Below are positions 1 to 11,744 of a DNA stretch of 64,000 nt, piece after piece. The stretch comes from Beaufortia kweichowensis. Lineage: Eukaryota; Chordata; Actinopteri; Cypriniformes; Gastromyzontidae. The stretch spans positions 18,954,145 to 19,018,144 of the forward strand of contig CM032797.1 in assembly GCA_019155185.1 (NCBI GenBank), read 5' to 3'. The position numbers and the translations under genes were made by a program. How positions within the stretch are numbered: the stretch's first letter is position 1; each line of letters opens with the position of its first letter. The notes beneath the pieces are model-generated. The model had not been told where the DNA came from, did not search any database, and worked only from the letters and a program-made list of their open reading frames with translations.

Positions 1-303
1 TGGAAATAAAAACAGCTGTATTGCATTGAGTGACAGTGCAGTCAAATCAATAATGTGATCAATGATTAAAGAATATTATGGTTTATTTGTCACATTGGAC
101 ATGCAAAGTCAGTTCAAGAAGAATGCATTGTGGGATTGAGTATCTCACACCATGTGCTATTGGCAAATGTCATCTATGCTTAGTGAAAATAATATACTGT
201 TCACAGACAGTGTTCATACTGTTAAAGTAATATGACTGGCATTGTAGTGGATTTTGAAATGTCATGTTGGAAATGTTCAGAGTTTGTGTTTCTGTCTGTC
301 TGC

Positions 304-428
304 AGATATGACGAGGAGAGGGTTAAGACTCAGAGAAACAGGTAAAACTGCAGTGACCTTTGACCTTTATAAGGGTCAGATGTTAAACAGGCCACCAGAT
401 GGCATTTCCTCTTACGGCCCCGCCCATA

Positions 429-463
<35 letters not shown>

Positions 464-989
464 TGGGTTTCCATGTTTTATGTTCCATAGGCATTTTACA
501 CAACATGTATATTGTATGTGGCTGTCTTCATAGGGACACACACTTTACTTACTATATGTTATTTTTATGCAATATATATATACCATATATTATATTATTC
601 TTTATATTTTTTATATAAAAAAGGAAAGTTACAAATGTACAATATTTAATGCCATTACACACTTCTGTTTTAAGCTTTATATTAATTCACAATATAATTT
701 TCTTCATAGTCGCTCTGTCCGTTTTTAGTGTGCGTGTTTATTTGCGCATGTATATTATATAATATGTTTCTTTAATTGTGTCCTCACAGGCTTGAACAGC
801 TGGACAAGACATCAGAGAGGTAAAATGCATTTACATCCTCTTCTTGACACACATCACTGTGATGTTTAACACTGAAACACATCAGTAGTGTTCAGCGTGC
901 ATTTCTAAAAGGATTAAGCAATAAAACTGTGTTTTTTTGTCAGGCCGGTGTCAGTCGCTGCAGAGGCGTGTCCCTGACATCTCACGTGG
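304..989 (+). other. Cluster of three candidate short exons of an unidentified gene
   Basis: Three short segments have good splice borders: about 305-340 (after a tctgcag acceptor, before gtaaaa), about 790-820 (after cctcacag, before gtaaaa) and about 944-989 (after ttgtcag, before gtaagag). Joined in order, one frame reads as a charged stretch beginning YDEERVKTQRNRLEQ and ends at a TGA inside the third segment. A second frame stays open through all three. The charged frame would suit the C-terminal tail of a coiled-coil protein whose body lies left of the window. I do not recognise the protein. The order and spacing are suggestive, but each piece is under 50 bases, so chance matches to splice sites are possible. 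Confidence 0.3.
431..460. repeat. (CA)n microsatellite
   Basis: A short uninterrupted CA run of about 15 units, lying in what would be the intron after the first candidate exon of the left-hand cluster. Confidence 0.9.
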
Positions 990-1020
990 GGTAAGAGACG
1001 GTAACCGTAGATTCATCTGA

Positions 1021-1761
<741 letters not shown>

Positions 1762-1821
1762 TATAATGTATATGTATGTATATGTATATTTTGAATGGTA
1801 TATATGTATATATATATATCA

Positions 1822-3300
1822 CACTGTTCTGGATGTGATGGTGTCACTTTACTCAATGACCCTGTGACTCGTCTAATATGTGCAGTATGTACAGATGCCA
1901 CAATCCACCAGATAAAACAAATGTCCACTAACTTGGTGACTTTGTGTTTAGACAATCGCTAGTAGTTTGAGGTTTGTCAAGCAATATAAAATACAAGATA
2001 TTGTGCTAAAGAAATGATATTTTGCATTAAGAATATAAGCCTGTTATTTTTTGCAGTGCACGGTTATTTTGATGACAGTTTCTTCATTTGGGGTGAAGTT
2101 GAACTGCTGTTTGCAAGCATATATGGATGAGTTAGCAATTATGGGACGATTTGTCAAGATGAACTCTTTAAAAACAGAAAACAACACAACTGTAAAGTAA
2201 AAGTAATGATACTGAAAATATGTCTTTTCTGGTTTTTATTTACAGCTTTACCTGATGTTAGCGTTTCACGGTGACACATCTGCGCATGTCACTTTCTAAA
2301 CTAGAAAGCCATTCTAGAATGGTCATCAACATCACAAAACAATGATGCTTTTCAAACATCTGTGACATTTTCCATAAACACTCATTCACTGTTTGGCCTG
2401 AATCACTTTAAATCTGGATCACAGCTGAGTAAATGTGAATGTGAGAGAAAACAAACTGGACTCTAATGCTTGTTGATTTCTCAAGGGGAACATCTGTGCA
2501 AACATCTTGTGTAATACACCAAACAAGTATTTTTTTGTTGTACAGATGTGAAATATTTTTGATTTGGTATGTGATTCTTTATTTTTTAAGACGCACGTTT
2601 CTACCAGAGAGACTTTCTTTCGTTCTTATCTAACTACTAACAGATTGCAAGTTCAAAGTCAACATTCTGCTTACTTTATTAAAACACATTCCTTGTCATA
2701 TTGTGCATGATTCCTCAGTGAACGTTATTACAGAAAAGCAAAAGAAATAAAATGCTTCTCCTCTGAAACAACTTTTATTAGTACGCTAGCTGTCGTCACC
2801 GAGATCATGTGAGCTGTTGGGTAATGTTAAGCAATAACTAAATAGCACTTCTCTTATTCTTTTCATTTGTTTAATGGCAGCTGAAGTTAAAGAAGATGAA
2901 ATTAATAATACAAAATTATGATAATGTTTTATAATGTTACTAGTGAGATACATGGAGGTGAACACAACCATCATTCTCCAGGATCGATCCACAATTTACT
3001 TTTGTGGTTTAAATGTCCTACATTCCATCCAGAAATACATCATAGTTTCATGTTGACTTCATAGTTTATCTCACCATGGTTATTCAGCGTTTTCTTAAGA
3101 TGTGAAGGATCTCAGTTTCTTTACAGTATCTCAGTCAATCTTAAGATCTGAGACACACTGGCGTCTGGTGTTTTACTGATGTTTGTTAAAGTAATGTAGA
3201 TCAGAGGCTGCGTTTGCAATAGAAAACTACTATGCAGTCCACTGTATAGAGCCTATCATTTTATAAAGAAGTATGTCAAAGATTTGTATTTTAAATTTAG
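1822..3300. other. AT-rich intergenic DNA, no gene seen
   Basis: Only short chance open frames occur here on both strands, none with flanking splice signals and a recognisable protein. No array or known repeat was recognised. Confidence 0.6.
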
Positions 3301-3308
3301 CAAGTTTA

Positions 3309-3487
3309 GTTCAGTGAGTGGTGTCCATTTTACATTTTTAGTCTAATTAAATAAAAGGTCTTACATTTTCTTCTCAAGCTATGCGTTATTACGATATTTC
3401 CAGTTTACTCGTTATATTAAAGCTAAAAATATGTTTTATTACAAGAAACATTATTCTTCTGGCAAATGAAGTAAGTCATCCAGGTTT
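3309..3487 (+). repeat. Left copy of a direct duplication
   Basis: About 165 bases, from the segment starting tttagttcagtgagtg to the one ending gtaagtcatccagg, recur nearly unchanged about 780 bases downstream at 4085-4277. This copy lacks a 13-base insert (taataaatccaat) found in the other. The near identity points to a recent local duplication. Confidence 0.9.
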
Positions 3488-4084
3488 TGCATCTTAAAAC
3501 TTGCATGCTGTGCAGAGAATACATGCTGTGTACCGCTGAAATAATTCTGCTGTAGTTTTCTATTCCAAATATTGCCGTGTATGTTTGGCATGACTGGTAT
3601 CCCAGTGTGCCGTCTGAATTTACTGTAAGTAATTCATGTACATAGATCATGTGATTGATTGAGCTCCGCTGTACAAACTCATGTGCGCTTCCAACACAAA
3701 CTGACATCACAGGAGGCGGGGCTTATAATCCCTCCCCTCATAATGCCTTATGAGCACTCGCTAACACTTAAACTACAAACACTGAAATTTGTTTCTAATC
3801 TTTGGCTTCAGAGGAGATAAATTGTAGGGGTTAAATTATGCTGACATATTTCAGACTGTATAATTGGTGCTTAAAATGAATTTTGAGGGGATCATTTCAG
3901 CCACATTATTGTATAATGTACATTATTGAACTGTTTTACAGTGTACTGTGTGTAAATCATAATGAGTCACTAATACTGATGATGTGATAGTTAATAAAAG
4001 CTAAATGTCATGGTTTGGTGTTTATTTGAAAATGTATGAATGAAGAAAGTGGTAGGGTGAGAGTTACACCATACAAAATACAGT

Positions 4085-4277
4085 TTATTCAGTGAGTGGT
4101 GTCCATTTTACATTTTTAGTCTAATTAAATAAAAGGTCTTACATTTTCTTCTCAAGCTATGCGTTATTACGATATTTCCAGTTTACTCGTTATATTAAAG
4201 CTAAAAATATGTTGTATTATAAGAAACATTATTTAATAAATCCAATCTTCTGGCAAATGAAGTAAGTCATCCAGGTC
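4085..4277 (+). repeat. Right copy of a direct duplication
   Basis: Second copy of the 3309-3487 segment in the same orientation. The two match almost base for base except for a few substitutions and a 13-base insertion near 4233. The 600 bases between the copies are ordinary AT-rich DNA. Confidence 0.9.
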
Positions 4278-4289
4278 ATCCTAAAAGTT

Positions 4290-6110
4290 TCCAACGATTT
4301 GTCTAATATAGTGTTTATTGAACAGCACAGTATAGTTGGAGCCTCCGGTGACGTGTGTCATCATCAGCTGTCACAGCAGGTCTGTCACTGGACGGTCATG
4401 AGATTCTGCTTGACCGCTGTATGTACCGCGTGTCCAAATCACCTCCAATTATGGTTTTACCTGCGGTCTGTAACCTCATGATACGCTGGAAAAGATTTTG
4501 TACAATCTTTATTTCTTCATCTGGATACAGTTATGGTCACAGTTCTTATCATTAACACCTAACCTATATATATATATATTGTTTGTTTGTTTATTAATTC
4601 AAATGCAGTTTTTAATTGTTGCATTGCAATTTTTTCAGTAAGATGTACATTAACAAAACTAACCTAACTTAATACTATAAAGATAAACTAGCAAATGTTT
4701 ACAAGTGTTAATCGATAAACTTCAAAGCAATTTCTTTACAATGAATGGGTGCACGTAAAGGAAAAGCAATTGCTCTTTCCGGCTATAAAAACTCTAAAGT
4801 TCAGCTCTTTACTATCAAACCTCTGATAATGAAAGATAAAGGGTCATTTTTTCCACGGTTGTGTTTCAAACCCCCAGAGAACACGATTAAGTGAATGTGT
4901 CGTTTAAATGCAGAATAAATGTTCTGCTTACATTTCTGCATGTTGTCTAGACAGGCATCTCTTTAGGTTTTGAACAGGGCTGATGACATTAGACGCTGTC
5001 TAAGTATTAAACGGCTCTGGTATTTGTTGGTTGCATCAGAAGCATGTGTAGCATGGTGAACAGTCACACACACATCAGGTTAAATATAGCGCTGAACCAC
5101 ATCCATCAAGAGCTGCTTTAGTATGGAAGTTTTCACCCCACACTAAGAGAAAAGTTCAAGCTGTGCCAAGTAAAGGAGTAATTGGAAACAATTTAATTAG
5201 GACGGTCATGTGTCTTAAAGAACATGTGACTGTCCAGACTTCACTTTATTTGTCTCTGTCTTCTTGGTGTGGACTTTAACCACGTGCACACAATCTGAAT
5301 ACATATATAACAACTAACAAACATAAATCAGATAGTAGAAGGTGAAAAAGAGCTCTGATGAAAGAGAAAAGTTTTTATAGTCACAGCTCTCTTTGAACAT
5401 CAGGTTCAAACGTTTCATGTTAGTTCTTGATGATACTGAGATTTGAATCAGCACATGGAGGAGAAAGTTCACACACAGTAAATGACCCTTAGCTGAAATA
5501 CAGGACAGAAATGATGTTAATGAGGACATCAATGCCCAAAAACACATTTTTTTGTTGTGAACCTCATGTTGACAGGCATGTGATCATTTATAACAGTGAA
5601 TCTGACCAATAAAAATGAATTGCATAAATACAAAATACACTTACAAAACCAACATTGTGTAAATTGTATAAAAACAAATATTTATGTTTATTATATTGGG
5701 GGACTTTTATTATATTGCGGCTGCCTTTGATTTATTAAATCAAAGCAGAACAGGACTTTTATTTTATTTTTTTTTTTATATAGGATTATTTTTATACACA
5801 GGTAAGATGTACATGTAGGGTGTCGTTCACAGGGCAAAGTAAAATAAATACTGTCACTAAAGCATATCACGTATATTTTTAGTCCTCAATATGTTTTGTG
5901 GAGTGTTTAATCTCGTGTTTCTCTTCATAATGCATTTAAAACATCATTAATCTGTGGTGTGATGGTTGGTATATTTCCACTCTTTAATCGGTCCACCCGC
6001 TGACAGACGAGCTGCGACAGCTGAAGCGCTGGACCGCTGCCGTATGCAAATCAAACAAGATGAGCCAAACCCGATTGGATGGACACTCGCCGCCGATTGG
6101 TTCCTTTTGC
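4290..6110. other. AT-rich spacer upstream of nmrk2
   Basis: No gene was seen. The stretch holds a short (TA)n run near 4567-4580, several poly-A and poly-T runs and only short chance open frames. Sequence becomes richer in CpG from about 5990 as the nmrk2 promoter begins. Confidence 0.6.
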
Positions 6111-6185
6111 TCTGCGTCACGTGCGTCTCCGTTACGTCAGCGGCACGCCTTTATAAATAGAATGCGAAAGGCAAATCCATCAATG
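6111..6185 (+). promoter_or_regulatory. nmrk2: nmrk2 core promoter with TATA box, CRE-like site and E-box
   Basis: A TATA box (TTATAAATAG, 6151-6160) lies about 100 bases before the nmrk2 ATG. Just upstream are a CRE/ATF-like site (TTACGTCA, 6132-6139) and a palindromic E-box (CACGTG, 6118-6123). The start of transcription should fall near 6180-6190, leaving a 5' UTR of about 70 bases. The TATA box supports a tissue-restricted, inducible promoter, which fits the muscle-enriched expression known for this kinase. Activity of the CRE and E-box is inferred only from the motifs. Confidence 0.7.
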
Positions 6186-6255
6186 AAATAGTAAAGAGAA
6201 GGAGTCTGTGAGAGACAGAAAGCATTCCCGACTGTACAGACCAACAATCATCAAG

Positions 6256-8676
6256 ATGAAGCTTATTATCGGAATTGGGGGGTGAGTGTTGCTTTTTTGT
6301 CTTTGTATGGAGAATATATTGTGTTTTATTGAATATATTGTTTTATTGTGTATGTTGTGTTTTATTGAATATATTGTTTTATTGTGTTATTGTTCTGTCA
6401 CATCCCTCACCTCCTTTAAGAAACAGATAAAAACACACCTCTTCCACCAACACCTGACATCATAAAAAAAAATCCTTTTCAGGTTCTTATCTATCAATGT
6501 GAAACATTATAAACTTAGTAAAGCATCTGTTAGTACTATTGTTGCCGCTTCTGATGTGTCTTTGATAAGTCGCTTTGGATAAAAGCGTCAGCTAAATGCC
6601 TAAATGTAATTGTTTAACGCGTGTTCTGTGTCGTTTACAGTGTGACCAATGGAGGAAAGACAACTTTGACGAGAAGACTTTTAAAGAGCTTACCAAACTG
6701 TTGTGTAGTACATCAAGATGATTTTTTCAAGGTATGGATAGATTCCACACTCTTAAATTACAGCACACTATATATAAAGTATGTAGAACATGTTTTATTG
6801 AAACATATAGTCTAAAGTGTATACAGTCTATATAGTCTCTCTCTCTCTTTATATATAGAGTATACATAATACTAGTATATTCATACATACTAGTATAGTA
6901 TATACTATATCTATGTGCTATATATATATATATATATATATATAATACTAGTATATTTATTTGTGTTTATATACTAGTATTAAGAAAACAGAATAGACAC
7001 ATCAGGTAAGGGGTTATATAGGGGTTCTTTACTGTATTTTTGGATCCATGTGGTTCCTATGCTGGTGTTCTCCTGGGCAGCCAACCTCAAACCCAACAAA
7101 TGAATGCCTTCTGAGGTTCCTAAGATGCCTTCCAGTCTCACAGGCATTCATTTGCAGCATTAAACTCCTAATTCCACTAATATGATACTCTTGGCCATTC
7201 ATTTATCACTATACGGCATGTAAAAAGATCTGGATAGCCTTCACCAACACTAGAGGTCATATAGTTGATAACACCATGAGTGCATCACACACATTCCTAA
7301 CTGTCATTAAAGCCTCTGCTATCACATTGGCAACATGCTGGTACAGATATTTTAGTACAAGTAATGCAGATATAGCAGTACACTACATAAACCTCAAGGA
7401 GAAACGAAGTGTTCCCCTTATGACGGGGTTCACATGAGTCAAATTGAGGGCTTGGCATCACATGTCCAGGTGGGACCAGCACTGCGTGAGCGATCTGCAC
7501 CTTTTGTTTTATTGGTCACTGTTATTGCAGCCCCAAGATCAAATAGAGGTCGGGGACGACGGCTTTAGACAGTGGGATGGTAAGAATGGCTTTCGCTGTA
7601 GGAAGAGAAACAGTAATGTATTCCCACCTTTCCATTTTCTGTAACATAAACTTAAAACCCTGCAAAGCTTTCTGTCTTACATTACCAGTCGAACGTTCGG
7701 ACGCACGTTAGTTGTCATTACAGATGACTTTATCATTACCACTATTAATAAAACATAAAACATAATAGTCATAATAATAAAATATGAGTAGGTGCGTCCA
7801 AACGTCTGACCGGTAGTGTAAATATGACTCACAGTGCTATGACTTTAACTATTAACATCCCTAAAGACAGAAAAGGAAAAGAATTAAACGAAGAGAGAAC
7901 GTGTGATCATGTATTACTTTCATATTTCTATTATTCTGGCATGACACGTCTTCTCTTTCTGTCGCCCTTGTGTAGTGATTACCGCCTTAGATATGGACGC
8001 TATGGTGAACACTGTTAAGGGATGGATGGAGAACCCCGTCAAGTTCGCCCGCTCCCACGGTGTGACCGTTTCAGCCACGCCTGATGGTTCGGACCCTCAG
8101 CGTGACATTCACATCCTGATTGTGGAGGGATTTCTGCTTTACAACTACAAGTAGGTGTTCTGAACCCGGTTTCGCTGCACATCAAGTCTTCATATCTTCT
8201 GTTTCTTAAAGTATCTCGTCTTTTCTTCAGGCCTTTGCTTGATGTCTACAGCAAGTGTTACTGTGTTACCATTCCATATGAGGAGTGCAAAAGGAGAAGA
8301 AGGTGAGAAATCTTTCTTGAAGATTTGATGCTTGGTTTGTATACAGATTTTCTCACAAACCCGTTTCTTTTTAGTATGAGAACTTACACCGTTCCTGACC
8401 CACCCGGTCTGTTTGATGGTCATGTTTGGCCCATGTACTTGAAACACAGAAAAGAGATGGAGATTAACAACTTGGATATCCGTAAGTCACCAATCTGACC
8501 ATATGTAAAACTTGAAAACACTTGAATTAGTAGCTTTTAATTTTGTTAACATATTGACTATTGCTTAACTCGTTTCATTTGTGTCTACAGAATATCTGGA
8601 TGGGATGAAATCTAAAGATGAAATCTATAACCAAGTTTATGAAGATATTCAGAACACACTGTTGAATGTCTTATAG
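6256..8676 (+). CDS. nmrk2: Nicotinamide riboside kinase 2 (Nmrk2)
   Basis: Phosphorylates nicotinamide riboside to NMN in NAD salvage; the family is also known as the muscle integrin-binding protein MIBP. Coding exons: 6256-6281, 6641-6731, 7531-7579, 7976-8150, 8231-8302, 8375-8481 and 8591-8676, all with GT-AG borders and matching phase, giving 201 residues. The Walker A loop GGVTNGGKTT is at residues 8-17 and the catalytic HQDDFFKP segment, with Asp36, follows. The late block TVPDPPGLFDGHVWP and the ending DIQNTLLNVL match the NMRK family closely. Human NMRK2 continues for about 29 more residues; here TAG stops the frame right after LLNVL, exactly at the exon border. An untranslated last exon starts at 8772, too near the stop to trigger decay. 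The ATG follows the promoter directly and gives the conserved MKLIIGIGG start. Confidence 0.95.
6395..6605 (+). repeat. Fish SINE-type repeat in nmrk2 intron 1
   Basis: The end of this stretch carries the widespread fish SINE tail (gtcgctttggataaaagcgt, 6570-6589, then ctaaatgcctaaatg). The preceding part includes the common core starting cacctcctttaagaaacag. It fills most of intron 1 of nmrk2. Related tails occur at 10225, 17280 and 21125. Confidence 0.7.
6835..6960. repeat. AT-rich simple repeats with (TA)n in nmrk2 intron 2
   Basis: Short CT and TA runs, including about 17 TA units near 6912-6946, mixed with repeats of the motif actagtata. Confidence 0.8.
7681..7820. mobile_element. Short MITE with Tc1/mariner-like ends in nmrk2 intron 3
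   Basis: A segment of about 135 bases is bounded by inverted repeats: ttaccagtcgaacgttcgga on the left and, on the right, the complement-like gtccaaacgtctgaccggta. The ends resemble the fish DNA-transposon terminus in which a ccggtc(a)aa(a)cgtttgga motif is flanked by TA. There is no transposase, so it is a non-autonomous, internally deleted copy. Confidence 0.7.
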
Positions 8677-8771
8677 GTGAGAAAAACCTCTTCTTTTTTT
8701 TACTTTTTCTGAATATTATATTAAGATATATTAAGATATTTTATATCTGTTTCTCTGTTTTTCTCTTTCAG

Positions 8772-8985
8772 CATCTGCCGTTGGCATGAAGATGTTTGTG
8801 TATAGAACTGTAAATAGCATCACAGTAGATACAGTTTCTGCTGCTAAATCAATTTTGTAAATAATACGATGAAACTAACTTATTTAACAACTGATGGCAA
8901 AGCTTGGAATATGTGAAATCCTGGAATTTTGTATTGATCTGTGTAACTTTTCTTTATTAAAACTGCATTACCCTCTGGACTGCCC
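8772..8985 (+). terminator. nmrk2: nmrk2 3' UTR exon and poly(A) signal
   Basis: An acceptor (ctctttcag) precedes 8772, and the exon begins catctgccg. ATTAAA (about 8957-8962) is the first likely polyadenylation signal. Confidence 0.6.
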
Positions 8986-9009
8986 AGAGATAAACATTAT
9001 GACTGAAAT

Positions 9010-10130
9010 GACTTTGTTTTAATGTACTTTTAATGAAACTTTGCTGTTTGACTGAAAGCTATTGGGTCCTGAATCCTGAAAAAAAAAACATTTTATCAGT
9101 TCATTTCTAGCATTGAGTCATGAATGTAAATCATGTTGTAAAATGTCTGGACTGTATTATGAGCTACTCATATAAAATACTGGATTACACTGGATGTTAA
9201 TGCTACTTAATGCTAGACAACACTTAAACACACATTCATTTAGTTCATCACACTTGTTGACAATTTGTCAATCATACTTTATTGAAGTACATTTAATGCA
9301 CATAAATGATTGAACTCATAATGATGTGAATAAACCCAACCATATGATGTGAAATGTTCATGCATTTCAATTCTTATTCAATCAAGCTATAAGACAAAAA
9401 TGAATGAAAATCTGAAAAATATTATAATGAACCAGAATAAACTAGAATGCTGCTGTATTTGGTCATCATAACATTTCATAATATTTTCATTTCCCAAGAA
9501 AACATACTTATAAAACATCTGTTTCAGTTACAGTTTCATTCAGGGGCTGATCTAGTGTCAGTGGATATTAACTTTTAAAGTTTAGGATTTTAACAGTCTC
9601 GGTTAGCTCCCTAGGTAGTAAATCAGAGTATGTGGCACTAGTAATGTCCCTCGATCACTTTACATTGGGACATTAATGATGAATAAGTATCTGGTGACAT
9701 GACTGAATAAAAATGAGGAAGACAATGAAACCTTCACTAGCGCTGCCCATGCTTACAGTAATTTCAACCACACATCCACTTTTATTTACCCAAAGTAATA
9801 AAAAGAGAATAGTATAAGCATATGTACAGTAATTACATTCAAGGAAGTAAACAATATTAGCGCTACCATACTAAATTTCATAAATATAAATATCATCATG
9901 TGCATATTTAAAATGTTTTGTAAGAATTATTTGTAATCAGAGAGTGTAATACAGTACTGACATCAGGTACAGACAAACAAACATCAAGTCTTGTGATCTC
10001 AAATCGAGCAAAACACTTGAAAAAGTGATAAGACAGTGATAAGAAAGTAAGTGATAAGACTGTTAAAAGGCAAATGTGCAAATCTGAAAAACATATTTAC
10101 CACAAGCAAGAATATGTTGTTTCTCTGAGG
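9010..10130. other. Intergenic AT-rich DNA
   Basis: No gene, array or recognised element was seen between the nmrk2 end and a SINE fragment at 10.14 kb. Confidence 0.6.
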
Positions 10131-10134
10131 TTGT

Positions 10135-10270
10135 TTTTTTATTTTTGAGCTTAGAGGTCAATTGGTAAAGTATTACATTATCAGTGTAAAGGGTTCGATT
10201 CAAACATACACTGATTTTAAAAAAAGTTGTATGTCACTTTGGATGAAAACATCATGTAAATCTCGGTATG
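10135..10270 (+). repeat. tRNA-derived SINE fragment
   Basis: A diverged tRNA-like head (A-box-like around 10150, B-box-like ggttcgattc at 10191-10200) is followed by a diverged fish SINE tail (gtcactttggatgaaaacat, 10232-10251). The head does not fold as a standard tRNA, so this is a decayed SINE and not a tRNA gene. Confidence 0.6.
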
Positions 10271-10560
10271 TCTAGTTTAGGTATAAACTTTGTCTTAGAT
10301 GTTTCTTTAGAATCTTAAATTCAATAAATCAGAAGGATGAAAATATTATTTGTATCATTATAAGATTTGTGTGTATTGTTGCACATGTCTGTGGATGGGT
10401 GGGGGATTTCTTACATGACGCATTGTCAGGAGATGGGACACGTCGACTGTGTGTGTCAGCTGGGCGTGAGGGCTTATATTTAGACAACATGCCTTCAGTG
10501 TCAAGAGAGGAGAAATAGTGTGCGATCTAAATAGATGTGTACCTTCTGATCTCTGATCAG

Positions 10561-10638
10561 TTCCACCCGCATGCAGCCGTGCCACACTCATCGAGTCTTG
10601 GCCATGTGCCCGGACCACAAGGTCTGGCTGGGGGAAAG
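10561..10638 (+). other. Isolated candidate exon
   Basis: A GC-rich block of 78 bases sits in AT-rich DNA between an acceptor-like ctgatcag and a donor-like gtgaga. It is open in all three frames, one reading FHPHAAVPHSSSLGHVPGP. No partner exon was found and I do not recognise the peptide. Confidence 0.2.
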
Positions 10639-11504
10639 GTGAGAATGTCTCCAACGTCAAGGTTTGTCACAGACACCAAAAAAAGTCATAGGGATGCAGA
10701 TCAAGTTTTGCCCTATTTTAGTTCAAATGGGAGGTGAGGAGTCGGGAATAGACACTTGGATTGACATTCGTGTGCTTTTCTTGCATATAATTTGTAAATG
10801 TCAGTCTGTGGTATATGAGAGGTCATGTCCAATGTGCCCGTCCTATACAGAACCATGACAGTATCTCCAGGTCACGCTGGCTTTTCTCTAATAGAAAGTG
10901 ACATTTCAAATCATGTTCAGAACGTGAAGGTGAATATTATGTCATGTGACCCTTCAGGAAGTGATGCGTGTGAGGGACTTTTTGGGTGTTGAAATATTGT
11001 CACAAACCCTCATAACTGAGATGTTTGACTGGAGACAGCTGTTGTACATCAGCCAGCTGTAAATGTGTGAGGAACATTTCACACATATGTTAGATAACAG
11101 CATCATTTCTCTGTCTGTCAGAGACTTATTATTTTATGTGTCCTCTCCTCGATTACTTAGATATGCTTTATTTATATTCTAGGCCAGAGTTTATTTACAG
11201 CATCTTGCTACAAAGGAAATCAAATTATACTTTTGTATAAATATATGTGTAAATACATGTCTAAAACCTAAACAGATTTATTTACACATACATTTAAACA
11301 GATAAAACAGTAAAGAGATAAAACATACAATTCTTGTTATGTTTCTCTACATTAAATCACACAAACAGATGTGTTGTGATGGATATGTGTTTAACTGGTT
11401 ATCTACTTGTATTTTAGCAGGCTGGTAAAAGACCCACAGAACATCTTTCTCCATTACAAATTGGACAGCACTATTTATTTTTAGTTTCACCTGATAAGCG
11501 TTTC

Positions 11505-11744
11505 ATGTTAATGGCGAACCATGTTACCAAAGACATATGGATTTCCATAATGTGTGATCCAACTGCAAGACATGAACGTATTCCCATTTGTAAGGAATAC
11601 AGAGATAAACTGAAGGATATTCTTCAGGAGACATGTGTCAGCACGCCATGTTTAATTCAGATCAAGGGGGGATTTTTAATCAGCAACAGGAGAGAGTACA
11701 GACAGGTGTTGGACTCATATCTTGAAATGGACATGCAATCATAA
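11505..11744 (+). CDS. Hypothetical small open frame of about 79 residues
   Basis: An ATG frame runs to TAA and encodes a peptide of mixed, protein-like composition with motifs such as KDIWISIMCDP, ICKEYRDKLKDIL and KGGFLISNRREYRQVL. A possible acceptor (tattttagcag) ends near 11421, so this could be the last exon of a gene. The second ATG (MANHVTKDIW) may be the actual start. I do not recognise a family with confidence. It stands alone between nmrk2 and the lysyl oxidase gene. It may be a real small gene, an old retrocopy or chance. Confidence 0.3.
   Translation: MLMANHVTKDIWISIMCDPTARHERIPICKEYRDKLKDILQETCVSTPCLIQIKGGFLISNRREYRQVLDSYLEMDMQS

Noticed and set aside
10150..10205. Possible tRNA gene with A- and B-box-like motifs
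   Set aside because: The sequence does not form a proper acceptor stem or anticodon arm and is followed by a SINE tail, so it is a decayed SINE.
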